Origin: RYN-230 sp963837515 | GTDB lineage: Bacteria; Actinomycetota; Actinomycetes; Streptosporangiales; Streptosporangiaceae | Length of the DNA: 64,000 bases | Direction of reading: 5' to 3' | Assembly: GCA_963837515.1 (NCBI GenBank) | Contig: CAWINT010000002.1 | Location: 1,178,001-1,242,000, forward strand | Part shown: positions 8,762-16,890 of the stretch, one piece after another | Position numbering within the stretch: the stretch's first letter is position 1 | How the letters are laid out: each line of letters begins with the position of its first letter | Made by a program: the position numbers and the translations under genes | The notes under the pieces: generated by a model | Seen by the model: only the letters and a program-made list of their open reading frames with translations | Told to the model about the DNA's origin: nothing | The model's database searches: none

Positions 8762-10327
8762 GTGACCAGCACCGCAGCATCCGAACAGCGTCTTGAGTCC
8801 GCCCGCGAGGAAGGCCGCCGCGTCCTGCGGGATAGCCCGAAATCCGCGGGCATGTACCTGCGGATCAGCAGGGACGACCAGGGCAAGGAAGGCGTCGGCC
8901 TCGCCCCCCAGCGCCAGGAGAAGGACTGCCGCGAACTCGCCGGCCGGCTCGGCTGGGCCGTGGCCGAGCTGTACATCGATAACGACATCAGCGCGTCCGG
9001 GAAGAAGAAGCGGCCGGCCTACCTCCGGCTGCTGGCCGACATCCGCGCCGGCAAGATCGACGGTGTGCTCACCTGGCACACCGACCGGCTGCACCGCTCC
9101 CCCGTGGAGCTGGAGGACTACATCGCGGCCTGCGGCGAGGGCAGCGACGGGGTGCCTACCCAGACGGTCAAGGCCGGGCTGGTCGATCTGGCCACGCCCT
9201 CGGGCCGGATGATCGCCAGGATGCTCGGTGCCGTCGCACGAGTACGAACTGGAGCACACCGTGGAGCGGATCGACGCGACACTCAAGCAGATCCGCGAGG
9301 CGGGCGGTGCCGGGGGCGGCCCGCGGCCGTTCGGCTTCCACCGCGACGGGCCGTCGATCAAGCGGGGCGGTCAGGGGCGGCTGGCCCAGGTGCCCGCGGA
9401 GGCCGCCGCGATCACCGAGGCGTGCCGGGACGTGCTGGCCGGGGTGTCCACGTATGCGATCGCCAAGGAGTGGAACGAGGCCGGCCTGCGGACCACGATG
9501 AAGGGCAAGCCCTGGGAGCCCGTGCACGTCCGCCGGGTACTGTGCCGGGCGGTCAACGCCGGGCTGATCGAGATCGCCCCACGGGACGCGCACGGTATGG
9601 CCCAGGCACCCCAGATAGTGGGCCCGGGGAACTGGGAACCGATCGTCAGCGAGGACACCTGGCGCGCGGTCCGGGGCGATCCTCACCGACCCGGCCCGGC
9701 GGACCGGCCCGGGTCCGCGGCCGCGGGCCCTGCTGACCGGCGTGCTGATCTGCGGCCGGTGCGGCGGCCGCACGTTCGTGGTCCAGCGCCCCAACACGAG
9801 CAAGGCGCAGGACCTACGTGTGCAAGTCGGCCATGACTACCCCCGGTGCCGTACCCGGGCCGCGCTGCGCCCTGGCCCGCAACGCGAACCTCCTGGACGC
9901 CTACGTGGAGGAGCGCATCATCGTGTTGCTCGGCACCCCGGAAGTGGTGGCCGCAGTGAACACGCGGCCGGAGGTGGACATCCCGGCCCTGGACGCCCGG
10001 CGGACCGAGATCAACAGCGAACTCGGCGAGATCGCCGCCCTCCGCTTCACCGTCCGGCAGCGGGCCGAGATGTCGGCGCCCCTGCTGGACGAGCTGGCCG
10101 AGGTGGAGGACCAGATATCGGCCGGGCTCCGCGGGGACGCGCTGCCAGAGTTCGCCGGCCAGGACCCGGCCGCGGTGTGGGCTGGCCTGAAAGAGGCCGG
10201 GAACATCGAGCGGCAGCGGGCCATCGTGGGCATGCTCCTGCGCGTCAAGCTGTACCCCACCCGCGGCAGCAAGAGGCCGCACGTGCTGAACGAGGACGCT
10301 ATCGAGATCCTCCCGCCGGACGCCTGA
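8762..10327 (+). pseudogene. Large serine recombinase (integrase), with three frameshifts
   Basis: Site-specific recombinase of about 520 residues when the frames are joined. Frame 1 (8762 to about 9240) has the resolvase domain, with the catalytic Ser in MYLRISRDDQGKEG (S36) and VLTWHTDRLHRSPVELEDY. Frame 2 (about 9236-9675) carries the recombinase domain (ELEHTVERIDATLKQIREAGG, then STYAIAKEWNEAGLRT). Frame 3 (about 9676-9812) and frame 4 (9815-10327) carry the zinc beta-ribbon (LICGRCGGR, TYVCKS, RCALAR) and the C-terminal coiled coil. The first break is explained by loss of one copy of a GCACG tandem repeat, the second by an extra G near 9676, and the third lies near 9813. It is inactive as written unless these are sequencing errors. 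Upstream GGAGCA may be the ribosome-binding site. Confidence 0.88.
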
Positions 10328-10571
10328 TCAGCGCTTGCCCGGGGACGGGGAGACGAACCATCCCCGGCCCCTGACCACGGTGCGGACGAGGCCCTCGTCG
10401 GCCAGCACCTTGACCGCCTTCGCCGCGGTCAGCCGGTTGACCCCGTACCGCTCCACCAGGGTCCGCAACGACGGGACCGGCCGGCCGGGCTCCAGCTCGC
10501 CCGAGCTGATCTGCCCGCGCGAGGATGTTCGCTAGCTGGACATACACGGGCTGCGTGCCACTCCCGGTCAA
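10328..10571 (-). pseudogene. GntR-family regulator, frameshifted
   Basis: Short winged-helix protein of about 80 residues. The N-terminal part reads QPVYVQLANILAR and the rest, in another frame, reads ISSGELEPGRPVPSLRTLVERYGVNRLTAAKAVKVLADEGLVRTVVRGRGWFVSPSP, a typical GntR DNA-binding domain without an effector domain. The break lies near 10515 and is best explained by one extra G. The start is either TTG at 10571 (in frame) or ATG at 10578 (out of frame). It is divergent from the small gene at 10756, and a palindromic operator candidate lies between them. It probably controlled the element's own genes. Confidence 0.75.
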
Positions 10572-10627
10572 TCGTCATGGCGCGAACCGTAGACGGCCGC
10601 TAACCATGCCTCTGTCACGCAGCAGTA

Positions 10628-10654
10628 GTCTACAGTCCGAGTGTAGACGTCTAC
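10628..10654. promoter_or_regulatory. Operator candidate: three GTCTAC/GTAGAC half-sites
   Basis: GTCTACA (10628-10634) and TGTAGAC (10642-10648) form a perfect inverted repeat with a 7-base spacer. Overlapping it is the perfect palindrome GTAGACGTCTAC (10643-10654). The site lies between the divergent gntR gene and the small + genes of the element, where autoregulation by GntR would be expected. Confidence 0.6.
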
Positions 10655-10755
10655 GTGACAGTGGGCGTAGCGTGGCAGGTCCAGACGCAAAGCGGCCCCG
10701 GACGGTGCGTCACCACCGCTGACCCGGGGCCTGACCGAGAAACGAGGTCTCGGCT

Positions 10756-11052
10756 GTGAGCAATCCTGCCATCCCTGACGGCCCGGCCCGCGATGCGCTC
10801 GCCGCCGTGTTCGAGGCCCTGGACGTGCCCCACGGCGCCACTGTCGCGGACCAGGAGGCCCGTAACTGCATCCTGGTCCAGCGCGCCGGCCACGCCCGCG
10901 CCATGCTGGCCGGCATCCTCGGCGGCGACACGTTCGATGCGGTGTGGCAGGTGGCCTACCTGCGCGGCCGGCTGGCCGAGCACCCCGCCGAGGGCTACAC
11001 AACGTGGCAGCAGCGGATGGCCGAGCTGGACGCCGCGCAGGCCACGGCATGA
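10756..11052 (+). CDS. Small unknown protein of the integrated element
   Basis: 98 residues from a GTG, with GAGGT about 8 bases upstream. Not recognised. Acidic, mostly helical composition (ARDALAAVFEALDVPHGAT, then VWQVAYLRGRLAEHPAEG), no signal peptide or membrane segment. Its stop overlaps the next start as ATGA, so the two are probably translated together. Divergent from gntR and behind the GTCTAC operator, so it is a likely GntR target. Confidence 0.6.
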   Translation: MSNPAIPDGPARDALAAVFEALDVPHGATVADQEARNCILVQRAGHARAMLAGILGGDTFDAVWQVAYLRGRLAEHPAEGYTTWQQRMAELDAAQATA

Positions 11053-11234
11053 CCGGCCCCGAGCCCACCCTGGCCGACGTGGCCGCCGAGTTCCCCGCCT
11101 GGCACGTGTGGCGGGGCATCTCGGGCCTGGTCTACGCGAGCCGGCTCCGGACTAGCCCGCCAGTGGTGGTCCGTGCCGAGGACCCCCGGGACCTGATTGA
11201 CCAGATCCGCGCCGAGATCGGCCGCCGGTCATGA
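11049..11234 (+). CDS. Small unknown protein, translationally coupled
   Basis: 61 residues beginning MTGPEPTLADVAAEFPAWHVWRGISGLVYASR. The start ATG overlaps the previous stop and its own stop overlaps the ATG at 11231, both as ATGA. Aromatic N-terminal half and charged helical C-terminal half (DPRDLIDQIRAEIGRR). Similar short WHVWRG-type proteins are common in actinobacterial mobile elements; function unknown. Confidence 0.55.
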   Translation: MTGPEPTLADVAAEFPAWHVWRGISGLVYASRLRTSPPVVVRAEDPRDLIDQIRAEIGRRS

Positions 11235-11755
11235 CCGGCGCCGAGCTCGCCGCGGTGCTGGCCCGGCTGGCCGAGGCCGAGGCCCAGCTGGCCGGGCTGG
11301 TGTCCCGGGTCGATGACCTGTTCAGCGGTGATGACCGAGGTTTCGGCGGACGCTGGGCCGGCCCCGTACGACGACGCCGCCGCAGCCCAGGGACGCCGCC
11401 GGGAGTTCCGCCTCATCGCGGGTGGTGGCCGGTGAGCCCCGGCCCCGGGCCGTCGCCTGCCGGGCTTCCTGCCCAGGGCCGGGTGTCCTTGACGAACGCT
11501 ACCGCCACGATCGCCGCCGAATCCAGCGCACCCGCACCGCGCAAGCGCCGCAACACCTCGGTCTCGCACACGACCGGCGAGCGGTTCGTGGATCTGGACG
11601 AGGAAGACCTGGGACGGCTCTACCACGAATCGTGGGCCGTCATGGACCGGGTAGAGGCCGCGGCCCCCCACCTGGACCTGTGCCCGATGTGGGAGCCGCT
11701 CCTGGACTTCCTGGGGGAGCTGCGCGCCGACTTCGAGCGGCCGGGCGGCCACTGA
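11231..11755 (+). CDS. Unknown protein(s); one open frame holding two plausible coding modules
   Basis: The frame is open for 174 codons but reads as two parts. The first (11231 to about 11330) gives a helical peptide, MTGAELAAVLARLAEAEAQ and onward. The last 90 codons, from a GTG at 11483, give a normal-looking acidic protein ending in LDFLGELRADFERPGGH. The Arg/Pro-rich middle is unlike coding sequence, and a competing 34-codon frame (11331-11435, starting MTEVSADAGPAPYDDAA) fits that stretch better. Probably two or three tiny genes, or another frameshift. No function recognised. Confidence 0.4.
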   Translation: MTGAELAAVLARLAEAEAQLAGLVSRVDDLFSGDDRGFGGRWAGPVRRRRRSPGTPPGVPPHRGWWPVSPGPGPSPAGLPAQGRVSLTNATATIAAESSAPAPRKRRNTSVSHTTGERFVDLDEEDLGRLYHESWAVMDRVEAAAPHLDLCPMWEPLLDFLGELRADFERPGGH

Positions 11756-11862
11756 GCGGCACCCCGGACAAGACCCCCCAACGGCCCCGCACCGGTCTCG
11801 GGCAGTGCGGGGCCGTCGGCGTACCCGGCGCAGGTACCAGCTCGCCGCCAGAAAGGATGAGG

Positions 11863-13352
11863 TCATGGCGGGCCCTTGGCGGCAGTGTCGCCCGCGTTGA
11901 CGCCGGGGAGATCTAGGCGGTCTTGACCAAGCGCCCGGGCCGCGTCGGGGATCAGCACCGCGCGCCCGGTACGCATCCAGAGGTAGGCGCCCCGCTGGCC
12001 GGTCGGCCGCCCATTCGCGCCGAACAGGTGCGGCACGAGCTCGATGGAGCTGCCGATCCGGTCAACGATCAGGAACGTGGACCGCCAATCCCCGTAGACC
12101 AGGAACCGGGAGTCCGTCGTGCTCATGTCCGAGGTCATGTCGCTCAGCTCGCGGATAGGCTTGTGCAGCAGCGACGGCGGGTTGCCGGTGCGGATCTCGG
12201 GGAATAGCAGCGAGCCATTGCTGGTCTCGAATGCGCCAATCTGTATTGATGCACGGCGATATTCGCCAGCCAGCTGGCATTGGCGGTAAACCGCGGTGGC
12301 AGAGCGTTCTGCGTGGTGAACACGTCGCCGCTCACGAACGCGCCGGACGCGTTGTCCACCCCGGTCACGTTCGGGACGAATCCCGAGGGCTTGCCTACCC
12401 CGTCGCCTGTGGTGAAGGTGCTGCCACTGAGCAGGTCGGCCGCGTTGACCAGCACCCCGGACAGCTGGCTCATAAGGCTGGGAACGTCGCCTTCGAGCTC
12501 CAGGCTGAATGGCGTGAACGCGTCCAGTTTGTGTACCGGCACGCCGGGGCTGGCCAGCACGGGACTCGCGTCAGCTGCCTCGGCCGCCTCGGCGGTCCAT
12601 TCGGCCGTCACACCGGCCGAGGTGATGCCGTGCCATTCGCTGGTCACGATCTGCTCGACCCGGGCGACCTGCCGCAGTGGATTATTTGCGCCCGCATTCG
12701 AGAGCAGAATCGCCGGGTCGATCATTGTCGGCACCATGTAGGAACCGGTGCCGCTCTCGCCCAATGCGCTCTGGATCTGCCTGGCGGCCCTCCAGGCTTC
12801 CCGCTCGCCCTCGTCCAGGGTTGCGCCGCCCGTCATGGGGTCAGCCAGGATCCGGGCGAACGCTGACTCGTACTGCGGGCTGCCGCAGACGGCCAGCCAT
12901 CTTGCAGCGAGATCGCGGGCTGCGTCGACCTGGTCAGCGGCGCCCGCGGGGTGACGGATCAGCCCGTCCACCGCCGCGGCGGCATGGTCGGGAAGGCCGC
13001 GGCCGTGCAGGGCGTCCAGCACGCGGTGCGCCTGCGTTGTGTACCGGCCTACCGGTCCCGTCTGGCGCAGCTGGCCCGGCACCTGGTTGGCCGTTCGGTG
13101 GGCCTGGTCGAACGTGGCGGTATCGCCGTTCTGGCACGCGCTGAGCGCCCGGGCCGCGGTCTGCACCTTGGTGGCCATCAGTGCCTGCTCTACCCGCTGG
13201 CGGCCGGATAGTCGGCTGTACTCGGCCAGCTGGTGCAACCGCTCCATCGCCTGGCTCGGGCTGAAATCGCGGGTCTCGGCCACGATCTCATCGAGCACAT
13301 CGGGGGATTCGTCGCGGGCCCGGTCCAGGATCCGGGCGGCATCGTTAGTCAT
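11863..13352 (-). pseudogene. HK97-type phage major capsid protein, one frameshift
   Basis: Reads from ATG 13352 as about 495 residues once one break near 12235 is bridged. The N-terminal 200 residues are helical (SPDVLDEIVAETRDFSPSQ and onward), like the prohead delta or scaffold region. The capsid fold follows: GTGSYMVPTMIDPAILLSN, VTSEWHGITSAGVTAEW, and after the break GAFETSNGSLLFPEIR, LVYGDWRSTFLIVDRIG, GQRGAYLWMRTGRAVL, all typical of the phage capsid family. It is the only structural gene seen in the element; portal, protease and terminase genes that normally precede it are absent. Convergent with the + gene ending at 11755. Confidence 0.82.
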
Positions 13353-13470
13353 TCGCGCAGCCTCCAGCCGCTCAGGGGAACGTTCTGCCCTGACCCGGGC
13401 CGGGCGGTTGCCTCCAGCGCGGGTGCCAAGCGACCGGACGCGCCGGTTGGCGCGACGGACAGTAGTTAGC

Positions 13471-13824
13471 CTACAGGTACCCGCCGATCGGCCCGTGGTC
13501 ATCACCGCTACGTGGCCTGATGCTGTCGGCCGCCAGGACCATGAGCTCATCCAGCTTGATCACGAACGCGACTTCGCCAGCAAGAAACTTCTCCATCGTG
13601 TCGGTTGCCCGCGGCCCGGTCCAGATCTTCAGGAACGCGTCGGCTGTGGAACGGGTGAACGCTTCCACGGCCGTGACCAGTACCGGGTTGAGCCCGGCCA
13701 ACGGGTCGGCCTCGTGTGCGTCGGTCATGTCGTAATCCTTCCGTTGGCTGATCGCTAGCGCGTCGGCCAGCTCGTCCTCAGATGGAAACGTGATCCACTC
13801 GGGTGCTGGGATGTCGTCGTTCAT
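13471..13824 (-). CDS. Small unknown protein upstream of the capsid gene
   Basis: 117 residues from ATG 13824 (MNDDIPAPEWITFPSEDELADALAIS). An internal ATG at MTDAHEADPLAG is an alternative. Acidic and helical, no signal or membrane segment. It ends 118 bases before the capsid start on the same strand, the place where a scaffold or head protein might sit, but nothing in the sequence shows that. Confidence 0.5.
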   Translation of the reverse strand: MNDDIPAPEWITFPSEDELADALAISQRKDYDMTDAHEADPLAGLNPVLVTAVEAFTRSTADAFLKIWTGPRATDTMEKFLAGEVAFVIKLDELMVLAADSIRPRSGDDHGPIGGYL

Positions 13825-13875
13825 TCTGGCTCCCGTCGGCTGGTTGTGCAGACCCCCGGGGGCTGGGGTCGGCAC

Positions 13876-14267
13876 GCTGACCTGCGGCTTCCGGACCCCG
13901 CCCAGAGTCGTCGTATTCCCTCCCTGGCGCCGGCCTTGTCACGTGACATGGTCACCCGTCACGCTTCCGGCCTGCGGCAAACGGCCATCTGCCGGGACAG
14001 CGCCGATGTACGGTTCGTGAGCCATCGCCGGATCAGGGATCCGTACGACGCTGCGAAACAGGCGGGGCGGGGTCAGTCGCAGTCTCCGTGACGATCCGTC
14101 GAAGTGGTGCCCCCCCGGGGTCGAGTCATCACGCGGCAGGGGGCTGTGCATCACCGCCTCTGCCGCGGCTGGAACTCGGCGAGCTGCTCCGGCTGCAGCC
14201 GCGTTGACACCGCCCGGCGTTGCGCCTCCGCGCCGGGGCCGAGGGTGCCGCGCTTCCGTCTGGTAGA
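13876..14267. other. 392-base stretch with coding remnants
   Basis: No intact gene. Two minus-strand pieces look like displaced continuations of the gene at 14268-14780: QISLIYQTEARHPRPRRGG, and TRLQPEQLAEFQPRQRR ending at a TGA at 14151-14153. This suggests that gene once ended near 14151 and has two frameshifts. The remainder (13876-14150) shows nothing I recognise. Confidence 0.4.
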
Positions 14268-14780
14268 TCAGCGAGATCTGGCCGTGTCCTCCCAGATGAT
14301 TTCGCCGCTGGCCGGCACACCGTCGTTGAGCAGGCCGCACAGTGCAGCCTCGAAGAACGACATCTTGTCGCCGGGCGTCCAGCCTTCGGCCAGCAGCGCG
14401 GTCCGCAGCTCGTCAGCCGTGCGGTACCGGACGATGTTCTGCGGGTCGGCCCGGTGGTAGAACTCCGGTGTCGGCAGCGTGGTTGCTTCGACCGGCTCCC
14501 AGGACCAGCCGTCCGGCAGGTCAACTCCAGGACGCGGCGGCGTGCGCAGGTCCAGGTCCCAGGCTCTCGCTGCCGTAACGCATCGCCGACGACGACCACC
14601 GAGCCGGCGGGTCAGCGCTGCGCGCGGAACATGGCGGCCGAGGCGAGCCAGGATGCAGCGTGAGACCCGGCGCATCTTGCCGGTGCCGAACACCGGGCGC
14701 CGCTCGCGGGCGATCGCCTGCCGGATCTCCGATTCCCGTTGGGCCAGCTGCATGGCGGCCAGGCGCTGGCCGAACGTCAT
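14268..14780 (-). CDS. Small unknown element protein, probably frameshifted near its end
   Basis: 170 residues from ATG 14780 (MTFGQRLAAMQLAQRESEIRQAIARERR). The middle (HVPRAALTRRLGGRRRRC) looks poor, but the C-terminal part (PDGWSWEPVEATTLPTPEFYHRADPQNIVRYRTADELRTAL) is convincing coding sequence. Coupled to the gene upstream by an ATGA overlap. The frame ends at EDTARSR, while a neighbouring frame continues the protein-like sequence, so a break near 14275 is likely. Family not recognised. Confidence 0.5.
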   Translation of the reverse strand: MTFGQRLAAMQLAQRESEIRQAIARERRPVFGTGKMRRVSRCILARLGRHVPRAALTRRLGGRRRRCVTAARAWDLDLRTPPRPGVDLPDGWSWEPVEATTLPTPEFYHRADPQNIVRYRTADELRTALLAEGWTPGDKMSFFEAALCGLLNDGVPASGEIIWEDTARSR

Positions 14781-14998
14781 GAGTCCTCCCATGCGTTATA
14801 GGCACCGACGTGGTGGTCGGCTAGCTGCCGGGCGAACCGGGCGCGTTCCCTGGCCCGCTGGTAGGCATCGATGGCGTCGGTGGCCCGGTCGTAGAGCGCG
14901 TCCGATTCGCTCTCCAGGGTCATCGCGTGGATAGCGTCGGCCCGGAGTGACTCGGCTTCTGTCTCCGCGTTGAGCGCGGCGAGTTCGAGCGGGCTCAT
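14777..14998 (-). CDS. Small helical unknown protein
   Basis: 73 residues, almost wholly helical (LELAALNAETEAESLRADAIHAM, then AIDAYQRARERARFARQLADHH). Start and stop both overlap neighbours as ATGA, giving a tightly coupled three-gene string with the SWIM protein and the gene at 14268. Function unknown. Confidence 0.6.
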   Translation of the reverse strand: MSPLELAALNAETEAESLRADAIHAMTLESESDALYDRATDAIDAYQRARERARFARQLADHHVGAYNAWEDS

Positions 14999-15234
14999 GA
15001 GTCCTGCCGATCACGGCGCCGGACCACGACCAGCATCAGGGCTTCGAGGTGTGCGCAAGTCCGGCGGCTCGGGCAGCTGCACCACCACCCGCCGGCCGGA
15101 TCGTGGCCACAGGAGTAGATCTCACCTGAGCCGCGGACGGCGGCCAGCACTTCGTCACCATGCACGCGGGTGATGGTCAACCGGCCTTCGGTGAGGTAGC
15201 GCCGGCCCTTGGATTCGGTGCTCTCGCGCGTCAC
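14995..15234 (-). CDS. SWIM zinc-finger protein
   Basis: 79 residues from a GTG at 15234. The C-terminal half holds WWCSCPSRRTCAHLEAL, a CxCxnCxH SWIM zinc finger, preceded by YSCGHDPAGG. SWIM fingers bind DNA or protein partners. Here it stands alone in a phage-like gene string, so a nucleic-acid-binding accessory role is a reasonable guess only. Longer starts are possible, to 15345, but those residues look non-coding. Confidence 0.65.
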   Translation of the reverse strand: MTRESTESKGRRYLTEGRLTITRVHGDEVLAAVRGSGEIYSCGHDPAGGWWCSCPSRRTCAHLEALMLVVVRRRDRQDS

Positions 15235-15364
15235 GCCGGCCGCCCGGAGGTGGGCTCGCGGATGCCGGCAGGCAGCGCCCAGGGCGTGCCTTCCTCCGGA
15301 AGGGGAACGATACCCGCGCCGGTCAAGCAGCGTACACCCCGTCAAATGACGTGGGGCGTCTGCA

Positions 15365-15455
15365 CCAGCTTTGGGTGCGCGGGTACCCCGCCGGGTATCA
15401 CCCAGTTTGGGTGCGGGTCACGTCACCTGCGGCCTTTGCATCAGTGTTGGGTGCG
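15365..15455. repeat. Three direct repeats of TTGGGTGCG (iteron-like)
   Basis: CCAGCTTTGGGTGCG (15365-15379), CCCAGTTTGGGTGCG (15401-15415) and TCAGTGTTGGGTGCG (15441-15455) are spaced 36 and 40 bases apart. They lie between the SWIM gene and the zinc-ribbon gene. Just upstream (15336-15355) is a GTCA-AA-TGAC dyad flanked by CCCC and GGGG. Regularly spaced repeats could be protein-binding sites or a small origin. Confidence 0.4.
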
Positions 15456-15878
15456 CCGCCGGTCCGGCCGCGATGACCCGGGACCGGTGCTCGCGCCGGA
15501 CACCGAGCTTGTCCGAGCGCGGCCTGCGTGCACATGCCGGCCAGCTCCAGGCACTGCCAGCCGCAGCGACATCGGCGGCATACCGGAGTCAGCATCAGCG
15601 CTATCAGGTCGTCGTGGTCGACCGGTGCGTGGTCCGCTCGCACGGCCGGGCAGGCAGTCCCCCAGCAGCTTGCGCAGGACCGGCCGTAGCGCCTCGCGCT
15701 CGTGGTCCCCGCAGTACGACCACCAGCGCAGGCCGCGGCCGTACAGGCTGAATCTGAGCGCCCGGTCGGCCTGGCAGAGCGGGCACGGCGCCCGCCAGTC
15801 GGACTTCTCGCGCTGTCCGCCGAGCGCGGGGCACCAGTGGAGGATGGCGCAGTCCTCCGCGAGCAGGCCGCATCTCAC
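15398..15878 (-). pseudogene. Zinc-binding protein (primase-like zinc ribbon), frameshifted
   Basis: From a GTG at 15878 the frame reads RCGLLAEDCAILHWCPALGG, then APCPLCQADRALRFSLYG and WWSYCGDHEREALRPVL. The paired CPxC and CxxH spaced by a short sheet-like segment resemble the zinc ribbon of primase/helicase-type phage proteins, but no catalytic domain follows. After GDCLPGR near 15640 the sensible sequence moves to another frame (ADHAPVDHDDLIALMLTPVCRRCRCGW, then QCLELAGMC), with another Cys cluster, ending at 15398. Probably one gene of about 160 codons broken once. Confidence 0.5.
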
Positions 15879-15945
15879 GGTCAGCCCGCATGACGAGCGC
15901 GGCCACTCGGAGCCGCCCCCAGTCCGTAGACGCGGGCAATCATGA

Positions 15946-16065
15946 TCACCACGAGATGCCCGCAGCCTGCCCGGCGCCGGCCCGGCCACCTTCGTCCAGC
16001 TCGCGGGCCGCGGCCGAGCGCTGGTATCCGCCGCATTCCGGGCACCGGTGACGTGTACACGCCAT
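15946..16065 (-). CDS. Tiny zinc-ribbon protein
   Basis: 39 residues, MACTRHRCPECGGYQRSAAA and onward, with a CPECG knuckle. A second Cys pair (RECPVCTAGAAS) lies just upstream in another frame, so this may be the end of a longer, broken zinc-ribbon gene starting near 16130. Same strand and spacing as the other small element genes. Confidence 0.35.
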   Translation of the reverse strand: MACTRHRCPECGGYQRSAAARELDEGGRAGAGQAAGISW

Positions 16066-16245
16066 CCCTGGTCGCCGGCCGAACGGGAGCGAACAGCGCT
16101 CGCCGCGCCGGCGGTGCATACCGGGCACTCGCGGCGCCGGGACCCCTGCCGGCTGTCGGCGGCCTGGCCTACACTGGACGCGGCAGCGGGCCCTCTTGCG
16201 GGAGCCTCGCCGGTGCTTCGGGTTGGTGAGCCGCGAAGACCAAGG

Positions 16246-16269
16246 GAGCCGGGTCCTCGGGCCCGGCTC
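16246..16269. terminator. Hairpin within the element
   Basis: GAGCCGGGTC (16246-16255) pairs with GGCCCGGCTC (16260-16269), one G-T pair, 4-base loop. It lies just after the minus-strand gene ending at 16286 and could end its transcript. Confidence 0.5.
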
Positions 16270-16285
16270 TCGCCGTCCGGGGCCC

Positions 16286-16420
16286 TCATGGCCGGTCCGG
16301 CTGGAGCAGGACGGCGAGCCGGGCCAGGGTCTCCTGGGTCAGCCAGCCCTGCATGCGGGCGATGTTCGGCTCTAGGCGCCGGCGGTGATCTTCGGCGGGG
16401 TCGCGGACCTCAGGCGGCAT
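16286..16420 (-). CDS. Small unknown element protein
   Basis: 44 residues, MPPEVRDPAEDHRRRLEPNI and onward, ending LTQETLARLAVLLQPDRP. It starts inside the end of the gene upstream (stop at 16410-16412), the overlap style seen across this element. Short proteins with this LTQETLARLxxLL ending are common in actinobacterial integrative elements; function unknown. Confidence 0.5.
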   Translation of the reverse strand: MPPEVRDPAEDHRRRLEPNIARMQGWLTQETLARLAVLLQPDRP

Positions 16421-16613
16421 CGCCGGCCTCCTCCAGCGCGAGGCGGGCGCGCTCGTCGGCGATGCGCTGTTCAGCGCGGTCTAGCTGGTGGGCTCTGAGC
16501 TGGCGGCGTACCTGGTTGGCGGCTTCGACGATTGCCGCGCAGGGTGAAACCGCCGATACGTGCGCGAAGTTTGCGCACCGTGGAATCGGTGACATGCACC
16601 GCGGGACCTCCGT
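16410..16613 (-). pseudogene. Small unknown element protein, probably frameshifted
   Basis: The 5' part reads VHVTDSTVRKLRARIGGFTLRG in one frame and the 3' part AAIVEAANQVRRQLRAHQLD, then RAEQRIADERARLALEEAGD, in another; together they look like one basic helical protein of about 65 residues. The break lies near 16540. Overlaps the downstream gene. Confidence 0.4.
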
Positions 16614-16890
16614 GCAACACGGAATCCGCAGGTGCTCGCCTGCCGTGAGGGGGATGGCCCGACTGCCGGTGACGTGGTTCTCCGGGTCTGCCTCCGAGCT
16701 TTGATCCCGTAGCATAACGGGTCATGGCGAGGCTCACCACCAACGTCCCCGTGTCCGTGTCCCATCTGACGGCCTGGTCCCGGCTGCCCGTCATGCACCT
16801 TGCAGCAGGCGATCGCGTGGCGTAACCCGCTGCTGTCCTGGATGGGAGCCAAGGCCGGATATCCGGGCCGGCATCCGCCGCGTCACGCTC

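Noticed and set aside
11863..13352. Encapsulin instead of phage capsid
   Set aside because: Long N-terminal scaffold-like region and phage-type neighbours; no ferritin-like or peroxidase cargo gene adjacent.
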